Assembly (NCBI GenBank): GCA_017506865.1 | Contig: JAFCMP010000534.1 | Location: 612,397-676,396 of the forward strand | DNA from: Tribonema minus | Taxonomy: Eukaryota; Sar; Xanthophyceae; Tribonematales; Tribonemataceae | Length of the DNA: 64,000 bases | Direction of reading: 5' to 3' | Notes under the pieces: model-generated | Databases searched by the model: none | Told to the model about the DNA's origin: nothing | Seen by the model: only the letters and a program-made list of their open reading frames with translations | Part shown: positions 12,101-21,800 of the stretch, in pieces | Position numbering within the stretch: the stretch's first letter is position 1 | Layout of the letters: every line of letters starts with the position of its first letter | Translations under genes and position numbers: made by a program

Positions 12101-14769
12101 TGCTAGTAGGAGGGATTTTTCGATACAATCCGCGAACTATCAAGTCACGCCCCGAGGTTTTGGCAGGCGTGCCACAGTGTGCCACAGCAGTGCCTCCAAG
12201 GTGATTGCCATTGCGCTCGATCGAGGCCTCACCCATTTCGATTTTCTAAAAATCAGCCACGACGGATATCTTCAAGATCCATTGGCAAGACCTTCGTTGA
12301 ACTTAATTTTTTTGTCACTTTCAACTTGAACTTCAGCTTGAAAGCAAAATTTTTCCGGATCGCGGAGAGGATGTTCAACCGTAACGATTGTAGTTTAAAT
12401 ATTGAAAAAGTGGAAAAGGTATCAGCCTTTTTCGGCTTCTGGGCCATTTCTCAGGGCGACGCGTCCGCCGGCCTCAATCCCGACGGCGCGCCTTTCGAGA
12501 AATTGCTTCAGAAGATTCCCTCCGAGGATTCCTTAGTATAGTTATACTAGTTTTTAAATTACTGGAGCCTCTGAGATCAGTCTCTAAGGTTGAGTCATGC
12601 AGTGCCGTACACAGCACGCCCTCAGGCTCCAACGGTTGAACTTGAAGTCCGCCGCGTTACTGACCACTGGTGTCAATGAAATGATGATAATTTAAAAGTT
12701 TTTTAATGATGACACGCTACTAGTAGTTAAATTAAATGTGTGTACAAAGTGCTCATTGACAGTCTGCTGCAGCAGCACTCACATTGAGTCTATAGCAGCT
12801 ATGATAAATATTAATAATTGCAGTGCCAGACTGTCAGTGAGTGCTAGAAAAATCGCTGCTGCAGCAGCTGCTGCTGCTGGCCACTAACCGTTACCAGTAG
12901 TAACATCACAACGCAACCAAGAACTTCAAGTCTGTGAAGCTGCACTTAAATTTACTGTAGTATTAGTACTCACTGACAGACTGTAACGCCGGCCTACTAC
13001 TAGTAGTAGGAACCTCAAGCTGCAGCAACTCGGACGCACATGCCATTCAATTTGGTCAACTACGCGCTGCGGCAGTTGCCGTTAAACGAATGCACAGAAT
13101 GTGATCATCAAGTGGCTACTACGGTGACCATAGTACTTAGTCTAGTGGTACTACAGTAACTACAGTACAATGTAACAGTTACTTACTGTAGCTACAGTTA
13201 CTGTAACTGTAGTACTACGGCACCTCTGGCTCAGGCTAGTACTAGTACGCCGGGCGCACGGGGCCCGGAGGAGCTGAATGTGATTTAGTCATTGAGTCAG
13301 ACTCACTGACAGACTCTCATGCACTGACAGAAGCCTTGAAGCCTCAGGCTGCCACTAGCACCGGCAGGGTCACACGGTTGAGCTAATGACCTGCAAGTGC
13401 CATGAGAAGTTCCAAAGTTCCAACTTGAATCATTGATAGTCCACAAAGCAGACTTACTGATAATAGATACTGTAAGACTAATAGACGTCAGTATGAAGAA
13501 TTCAGAATCTATATCATAGCCCAATATCACCGTGGCACACCCTGTTAGTGCCAGTGGGTCCGGTGGTTAAGTTTGGGGAGTAGTGCAGAGACTCAGTGCT
13601 GAATAAGTAGTCTAAGAGAACTTTGGCTCAAATTGATGAAACTTGAAGCACTGTACTGTTACAGTAACCGTTACAGTAGTATACTATTAGCCTAGTACTA
13701 CTAGTATGAGTGGTACTTTCAAAAAGTGTGTGAACAAGGTGATACTATCATAATGGTAACTGACCCTTAGGCTAGTGACAGTACAGTCACTACATAACTG
13801 TACTAACAGTCACTGTCGCAGCTCTGGCATGTACTTTTTATTAATGCCCAGGCCCAGATGAATGTTACAGTACTAAGTAGACTATTATAGTGGTCGAAGA
13901 GCTTCAGGAATTCATGATGGACTTCCTGGATCATGTTCACAATAATTATTGCAGACTTGGAATGATCGTGATACATTGTCTTCCACTGCTTGATACAGTG
14001 TTGCCTGGTGCTGTCGCCATGACACAACCTAATATCTGTTTCACCCCCAGAGACTGATTCCCTCCAGAGTCAAAGTCACCTCCCCGCGTCAGATATGGCC
14101 GGATGTGAAAATATGAGAAACCCGCAGCTGCATGATCTAACGGCTAGCTCACGTAGGCTTGCGTCTGCTGTCCGCTTTTACACTCTTTGTTGTGGTCACA
14201 AGCAGCTTGTTGCGGCTGAAACACTTTGTTACTCACCTTCGTGGTGCACACGTTGTAGCTTGGCAGCACGTCCTTGTAGTTGCTGAAGTAGAAGTTGCAG
14301 TGCGCAGCAGCGCTCGCGCAATCGACGACGGATACCATCCTCACTGCACAGCAGTCGCTAGGACGCTAGGAGTAGTATCGCAGCTGCACGGCTGCACGGC
14401 TGTTCGCAGGAATCAATCCGCCTCCGAACAGGCAACCCCCGCGAGATTCCATCCCCCCATTCATTCAGAGTCTGATCACGAGTCATCACTCATGAAGCAT
14501 GCACCTCCCCCATACATACGCCGAGTATGCTGCCATTTCAAGAGCTGAAGAATGTCTGATCACAAGCCGTGACTCATCAAGTATGCATTTACATGCTGTA
14601 GATGGTATCGTTGACAACCTGTAGCTTGCTGAGGCGCCCCCTGACAACTGCGGGAGGAAGTGCAGCATGCTGCAGCTGCAAACGGCTGTGCCATGAAGGA
14701 ACTCAAGAAGTTCTGCTGCGTCTCGTTGCCTTCCAGTAAGTGCACACTATGGCATGCAGTGCTTTTTGC
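9101..14769 (-). CDS. Unrecognised eight-exon gene, 250 residues modelled
   Basis: Eight exons join with matching phases: 14769-14619, 14343-14237, 11008-10918, 10862-10783, 10434-10392, 10048-9864, 9230-9181 and 9146-9101. Lengths sum to 753 nt (250 codons plus TGA). This agreement over seven introns of mixed phase is the main evidence, because no family is recognised. The N-terminal part is Ala/Cys-rich (AAAACCTSSRSC, then VVDCASAAAHCNFYFSNY), so an extracellular or disulphide-bonded protein is possible. The middle holds AIKTREKVENVAKILGAVN. The C-terminal half has LNSALTPTQFKSYNADGKAK and CIKVPITQWQ and ends in CTHDDV. No ATG with an upstream stop was identified, so exon 1 is probably missing and the true start lies above 14769. 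The intron between 14237 and 11008 is unusually long and repeat-rich. Extra exons inside it cannot be excluded. Confidence 0.55.
10719..10757 (-). repeat. Degenerate interstitial telomeric repeat
   Basis: A run of CCCTAACCTCAACCCTATG followed by CTAGCCCTAACCCTAG is a decayed CCCTAA array. It lies in an intron of the minus-strand eight-exon gene. Confidence 0.7.
11009..14236. other. Gene-poor, palindrome-rich block, modelled as one long intron
   Basis: This 3.2-kb block is AT-richer than its surroundings and dense in short perfect or near-perfect palindromes. Examples are TACTACTAGTAGTAGG near 12995, a TGTAGCTACAGTTACTGTAA run near 13187, and CTAGTACTACTAGTATGAG near 13692. A CACTGACAGAC-type motif recurs at about 11513, 12759, 12828 (inverted), 12973, 13304 and 13322. 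A frame at 12362-12541 (ending KIPSEDSLV) is the only coding-like stretch and has no splice support. The block looks like a decayed mobile element or repeat accumulation, but I found no terminal repeats. Confidence 0.5.
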
Positions 14770-15197
14770 CTGAGGCTCCAGTCCTATATAGCCACGTCCC
14801 TGCCGGTGACATCGTCAACGGGCACCCAAAATGGTACGGCATCAACCTCATCTTGGCGCACGGTGCCGTTATCAGTGCGTTGTCACTGTCTGTACCTTCA
14901 CTGCCATTAAATGGTATACCCCTGGGCTAAAGCCATTGTGTTGTACGGGCGCACAATGTGGCACTGCCCGGAAGGGCAACACGGTGATGACATGACTTTT
15001 CTTGTTTTTAAACTATTGCAATTGCCACAGGTGAGGGGCTGCCTCAATATGGTGCAATAAATCTCACTAGGCGCTGTCCGATTACTTACTTGCGTTTTCG
15101 TGGGTGCAACAATGCAGGATGCCATCTGACCACACTTTTACCATCATTTCTGCATTTTGCTGCACTGCAGGCCATGGCAGAGTGGATGCGGTGAACA

Positions 15198-15552
15198 TGA
15201 AACAAAGTTGGGGTTATATTTGTTATGTTAAGCCTGTCTTACTTGTAGATGGGGCAGCGTTGGCTTGGGCTGATCTAGAAGGGTCCATGATGGTTGATGG
15301 TTGTTGGCTTCAGTTGTCTCTATCCTGGAGCCGTGGTATCCTAGCTGACTGACAAGAACCGAGGCCTTGCAAGCACAACCCTTCATCTGGGGAGACTCAA
15401 GGGTCTCACCGGTTAAGGGGTTTTCCTGCAATGTTCCCCTAGTTCGAACCAATTGCCCTGGGCCCTAATAACGGCCGAATATAATAGAGTTGAAACATCA
15501 TAAGCCAGAAGGCTACATAAATAGTTTACTTTACATACAGCTGCCCGTGTCA
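15198..15552 (-). repeat. 3' LTR of the methyltransferase retrotransposon
   Basis: 355 bp, identical to the 5' LTR except for A instead of G at 15338. It is bounded by the 4-bp duplication AACA on its outer side and the polypurine tract on its inner side. In element orientation it starts TGACACGGGC and ends GTTTCA. Confidence 0.95.
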
Positions 15553-15553
15553 A

Positions 15554-15565
15554 CTCCCCCTTCTC
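15554..15565 (-). promoter_or_regulatory. Polypurine tract (plus-strand primer)
   Basis: GAGAAGGGGGAG on the element's coding strand lies one base from the 3' LTR, the standard position of the primer for plus-strand DNA synthesis. Its intactness implies the element is still copied by some reverse transcriptase. Confidence 0.88.
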
Positions 15566-15805
15566 ATGATTTCTCTGTCCCCAGAGAAACGCATAGCACC
15601 ACAGGGATCAACGTTGCTACAGTTCTACGTTAGCGTATGTGTAATTCAATTTGCTTCACCTCCACACCCAACCTTTACAGACCCTCGTATAGAGTATCCA
15701 CATAGGTACTGTGCAGCGCAATATTCGTTTAAGGCGCCGCTGCACAGCTCGAGGATAGCTTCATGTCACAGCGCCGGCCAGCCACTGAGCACATGCGTGG
15801 TGTAG

Positions 15806-18800
15806 CTACCTCACATCACCATCGCTCAAATCCATGTCATCGCCACTGTATGAATCTGAACCTCCCTGACCAGACTCCTGGCCCAAGGGGACCTCTTCTG
15901 CGACCGTGGTCAGCAGTAGGTTCCAACTGGACATAGGGTCTGCCTCAGCCTGCTCGCTTGTAACTGCGGTGCTGTAGTAGTCAGGCCTCAGCCGCACGGT
16001 GATTAAACGCGTGACTGGGTGCCCGTTGTAATGCACGCGAAATGTGTACTTGCCGGCCCGGGGCAAGTATTCCTTGAGCACTGCACGGCTCCAACCAGTT
16101 GCACTTTTGACTCTCACGGTCTGACCATGGTAAGTCGCACCAAAGTCTGGTGGGATCCCAGGGCACATTTCCTGCACCACCTTGGGGCTAGAAACCGTGA
16201 CGCCCAGATCCTTTGCGCGCTGCTGAGTGGCTTCAGCCAACGCAATTGCGCATTGCAACTGCCGCTTTGTGAAGTCCTCCCAGTCACCATCTTCATAGCG
16301 CACGCGCCAGTACGGGGCGAGGTAACCAGTGATGGTTCCCCATAGGTACTTGACTTGTTGCTTAAGCGCGCCGCGCTCCTCACGCACCACCTTAGTACCT
16401 CTCGGGAATAGGGCCAGCGCAGCCTCTTTCGTGGATACGCGCCGGTCCTCCCGTGGTATCCTCGTGGCGTAGGCAGGCATGTCATTCGCATGCTTCAACT
16501 CGTAGAGCGCGTGAAAAGTATCGAGCGTCCAAGGCATGGCAACCTCGAGTGCATCGTCCTCTGTCTTCCATGTGCTCAACGTACCATCTCTGAGCAGCCA
16601 ACGGTAGTCCCACGAACCATTGGGGTTGTACCGGCGGTCTACCAGCCTCTCTAGCCAGCCATCCTTGGGCAGTTGCTTAATGTCTTCCTCATTAAGCACC
16701 GCGTAGGGGTTGTCAAGTTCCATGACACTTGGCCTTAAATGAAAAGGCTTCATGTTGGTCACATGTGCCCGCGTGCGACGCACCCGGCGCCCCATCATGC
16801 GGCATGAAAATGACAGCCCAGATCCGCCAGTTTCCTCTGCTACCACCCATGGTCCAATGAATTTAGGGTCCAGCTTCCTGGAGCGTCCCTTAGCAGGCTT
16901 CTGCTTGATCATGACCAGGTCCCCAACTTTAACCTTCATTGCGCGCTTGACCGCTTCATTAGCCTTGTCAACTCTGCGCGCCTTGATGCCATATGCCTCA
17001 TCAATAACCTTCTGTGCCATTTTGAGGTTGACGCGCTTGCGTTCAATCTCAGAATGTGAGTCGCCACCATGCACTTCATCAGGGAAGGTTTCGAACGGCA
17101 GGGACGGCTCGCGGCCATACACACAGTAGAAAGGGCTCAGGCCTGTTTCTTCTCTGGGGGTGGACCGGAGAGCGAACTGCACAGCCTCAACGCCCTCATG
17201 CCAATTCTGTTGGGTCTTGTCAACCCAGGCAGTCAGAATGGCCATGATGCGTTCATTTTGCCGTTCAGCGACCCCATTTGCCTGTGGGTGGTATGCACTT
17301 GTGTCAATTTTCATGATCCTGAAAATTGAGCACAAATCGCGCACCACAATGTTCAGAAACTCCTTGCCTTGGTCCGACACCAGCTCCTCTAACATGGATC
17401 CCATTTCTAGGATTACCTTGTACAAGAGCCTTGCAACCGTATGCATGTCCTTGTTTTTAATTGGCATGAGCCAGCAAAATCCAGAGCGTGCCTCAATTAC
17501 TGTCAGCAGCCCTATGTGCCCCTCTGAAGACACCACCGAGGTCATGGTGATGTCAGTGTGCGCTCGCTGAAACATGCGAGTTGGCAGTGTTAACATCATC
17601 TTGGCCTTGCCAGTCGTAGCCTTCTTGCGCTGTAGGCAAGACATGCAACTAGTGACATACGTGTGTACATCACTGCTGATGCGAGGCCAGTAGAAGCGCT
17701 CAAACAGGCGGACATACGTGGCGCTTGCGCCGGCGTGACCGGCCGTGGCGTCGTCATGCCCCAGCCTCAAAACCAGAGGGCGCAGCGCGGCGGGTACAAA
17801 CCATTGGCGCAGCACCATCCCGCGTTTGGGGTGGCTGGTGGCCAGATGTACCAGCAGGCCGTCCTCCTCGTGACAGTACCAGTCACGGTTCACCATTAAG
17901 TGTGCAGCCACCTGCAAGAGCTGTTGCTCAAGCTTGGTCGCAGATGCGTCCTCCAACTCAATGATATCCTCAGGCGAAGCCGGCCGTGCCTCACCAATGA
18001 AGGTGTTTCTGGCCATAAGCACCGGCTGGTCTGAGAAGTTTACCATGCGTGCGCGCACAGGGTTGTGCGCGCCAACAATATCCACCGACATGGCGGCCTT
18101 TACGCCCCTTTCTTGCAACTTCAACATCGTCTGAGACATTGCGGGTTGTATTACTGCCGAGTAGGGGCTCAGCCCTTTCACTGGTGGGTGTAATGCAACT
18201 TCAACGTTCACCTCGGTGTGCGCTGGAATGAGTATGTCATTCACCAGGCACACGGCACGATGCGCAGGGGGGGCTGGTACTTTGGGGCTAATTTTCACAG
18301 CCCCTGCGGTCTTAGCGCCTTGCCACACCGTCCCATGCGCTGCCTCGCTGCCTAGCATCTTCAACTTTGGGCCGTCCGAACCTAACGGCTGGTATGTCAA
18401 ATCCTCATAGTCAAAGAGGGTTTTGTACATGCCAAAGAAGTCACTGCCTAGAATGGTGGTGATGGCCAAGTCCACAATGTAGAACTTGTGCCGCACCAGC
18501 TTGTTACCAAACCGTAAGGTGAGGTGCAAAGCGCCTACGATCTTGACCTGTGTGCGACTGTCTGCCAGTTCTATGACTGAATGGTCCCCCTTCTCAAGAG
18601 GGCATGTCGTCCCTGGAGATAGCTCATCCGCCGTTGCTTTTGCCATGATGCCTGCCTCAGCGCCGGGGTCCAGCAATGAGACAAAGTCTCGTTCTTTGAA
18701 CCCACGTTGGTGCTGCACGCGTGCCTTCAGCCTGGCAAACCGCTGCTTGCTGGGCTGGCCACTTGGCAACACAACTGTCTCTCCCGGCCTAACCGAGGCG

Positions 18801-21800
18801 GGATCCACTTCAGCGGCTTGTGAGCGGCTCGCTTCATCGTGTAGCTTGGCAGCCACAGCGCTCACGCGAGGGTTGCCTAGCCCACGCCTGCGAGTTGCCT
18901 CATGCACCGTGTCGTCAAAGTGATGCTCGTCTTCACTGGCGTATGCACCTTGTGAGGAGCCGCTAGGGTGTGACTGCACAAGTTCCTCTTCCTCAACTTC
19001 ATCAACATCAGAGTCTGAGTCATTGCACGAGTCATTGAGCGCTGTGCAAGACCAAGGACCTGTGTTCAAACCTTCTGCACATATCATATCAGGGGTGACT
19101 GCATACTGCCAAGCACTGTATCGTGCGGTGATGGCCGCAACCCTAGCCTGCACCTTGCCTTGCTCAGTAGGAGTCTCTGCCACATGCATGTAATCTTCAG
19201 ACCCTGGCAGCATCCATTCAGGGGGGGGTGCACTAGGGTCATGGTCCAGGCGGACACCCCGGGGACAAGGGGCGCCTACTTGAAGATCAAGCATGCCAGA
19301 TCCCACAAGCCCAACGGCAATGTGAAAAGCCATGCGTGGCATGACTAAGTTTACAAGCCATAACTTCATGTCCTCAATGGTGGCCTTGCATGGCAAGTCA
19401 CGTGTAAAGGTGAGCAGGACAGCCATTTCACGCAATGACAGTACTCTTGCATTTTGCACAGGGCCAGCATCATGTTCATCATCAGCCACATAGTCAGCCA
19501 GATCCACTGGTGGTTTTCCAGGGTTCCGCCTGACCGGGCTGGGCATGCAGTCATCGGCATCATACACACTCTTGGTACCCTTCACGCGAGATTTCCAAAA
19601 GAAACAGCGCTCAGGGCAGCGAAGAACGCGCCGTACGGACATGGGTAATGATGAACGCTGAATTGCATTAATTAACGCCCCGAACCGTGCCATAGCGGTC
19701 GTGACACCAACCCCTGCCCGCGCAATCACCACATACACCCGCCGCCGGTGGCACGCTATGCTAAAATCCGACCCCTTCAGCTTGCTGACATAGAGACAGT
19801 AGCCGTGGGCCAGCAGCAAAGCCTGCGCGCGCGCCCACGCCTTGGAGCTGAGCATGGATACCACATTCTCGATGACACAGCAGCGCAGCTTCGCCCTCAC
19901 AATCAGCCGCGCCGCCATGATCGTCACCTCCGCCGCTGCCCCCTCAACGCCACTCCCGTTTGCATAATCTGTGCACGGGGGGGACATTGTGGTGAGGTCA
20001 GGATCCAGTTCAGCCAGTGCTATGGCTACTGCATCATCGCTCAGGCACGCGTTTAAAACCTTGTGGGTGCCAGGGTGCAGTTCGTGGTACGCCTCACACA
20101 CGCGGGGGCACTTGTCAACAGCAAGTTGAGTGTCCACCACAAGGCCTGCCACACTTGCCTGCTTTAAACCCTCGTCCCAGCCACCAATGCCGCAGCATAT
20201 GGAGGCGTGTGTCACATGCCGCGCTGCACCCGCCACTGGCATGCCCGCATCAGGGTCCTGTGTCACAGCGGTAGCACAGACAGGCGATTCGCTTGCATTA
20301 GGTATGGTAACCGTATGCGGCGAACCAGTGTTTGATGGGGGAGTATCGTTTGCACTATCACCTTCAAGTTGCATGTTAGCATCAGCCGTAGACTGCGACA
20401 CTTCCGCGAGGGAAGGTACGCTGGGTAACGAAGGATGCAACATAGCCAGCAATACGGCGTCATTGTGCCCAGGCGCGCGCTCACGTGGTGAGGTTGCGAT
20501 GGACGCGGAGACGCACATATCACGTTGACCAAAAGCATGTTCAAGTTCAACTGCGGCGCGCGCACCGCTGGTGCCACCCCCTGAGAGGGCCGCACGCGCG
20601 CGCGCGAGCGAAGTAGACTCACCCTGAGCCCTCTGCCAGGCCACAAAGGCCATCATCTTGTGATACTCGTCCGCCTCCGCTGGCGTTGGCGCAGCGGCAG
20701 CAGCCGCCGCTGCCACGACCGGCGCCTGCGGCATAGCAGCCGGGGGCGGAAAAGGGGGGCGAGGACCGTACCGCGTGTACTGATTCGCCTGATGCGCCGG
20801 TGGCGCTCCGCGCGGCTCACCGCGCGGCCCGCCGTACGGTGCGGCGCGGGGGCGGCGGGAAGGATCAAACGCCGGGCAGTTGGGCGTGTTGCGATGCATG
20901 TCAACGGCGATACCGCGCGGCAGCGTTGTCTGGCAGTCAAAGCATACCCAGTGAGAACGCGGGTTGAACTGCACCATGCCTGAATTGTCATGCTCAGGCG
21001 CGGGGGGCCCACGCCTGGCGGGCGCGGCTGCCGGAGCCGACTTGGCGGCTACAGCAGCAGCTCGCACCTCCAAGGCTTTCTCCTTTTTGGCGAGGCGCCT
21101 CTCCTTGTCCGCCAGCGCCCTCTCCTTGCGCGCAATCTGCGAGGCGGAGGGCGTCTGGCGCGGCGCGTCACTTGCTTGCGACGCGTCGTCGCGCAAACTC
21201 TCGCGGTCAGAACCATCCTGCGACGTGGGTCCGCCCTTGCTCGCGGCATGGGCTTTCCCGTTCCAGGTGCGCTCAATGTGCTCCTGAATGCTCGCAAGAC
21301 CAGCGTCCTGCCAGCCCCTCCCCAGTGCAACCCTAGCGGCCGTCCGCTCCTTGGATGAGATGAGGCGTAAGTAGTGAAGCTTTTCAGAAAACTCACGAGA
21401 ACTTTCGCTACCACCTGCCTGTACAACCATGTTCCGCACGCGGAGAGCCAACTCCCCAGGGCTCTCGCTCGGGAGACGCCTGGCTTGAAGTAGAGAATTG
21501 TACACCTTCTCTTGAGCAGCTTCAGAGTTGAAGTGCTCAATTATGGCTGCACAACGTTCTGCGTACGTTAGCTGCTCCCACCCCTTCCGCTTGCCGCCGA
21601 CCTCTAGGGACAGTAGGCGCACAGTTGAAAGTAAGGGTTTGTCCTTCGACGCCTTTATGGCCACACTTAGAGCGTGGACCTTGACGTCCTCTGCCATGGA
21701 GCGCAGCGCAGCGGTGAGTGAGTCAAGCCTGGTGACACATACACCTACGCGAGAAGAGAGGTCGGCTACGCCGGCAATCCTACCAGCCTTCGCATAGACG

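Noticed and set aside
12179..12541. 120-codon plus frame as a gene
   Set aside because: The start lies in AT-rich non-coding sequence, there is no domain, and no splice partners could be found.
15420..15460. tRNA-like T-loop (GGTTCGAACTA on the minus strand) in the LTR
   Set aside because: No acceptor or anticodon stem around it; present in both LTRs as part of the repeat.
19480..19570. Y-x-D-D-like strings (VYDADD, YVADD) in the polyprotein as an RT active site
   Set aside because: They fall in the target-recognition region of the methyltransferase, between motifs VIII and IX, with no other RT motif nearby.
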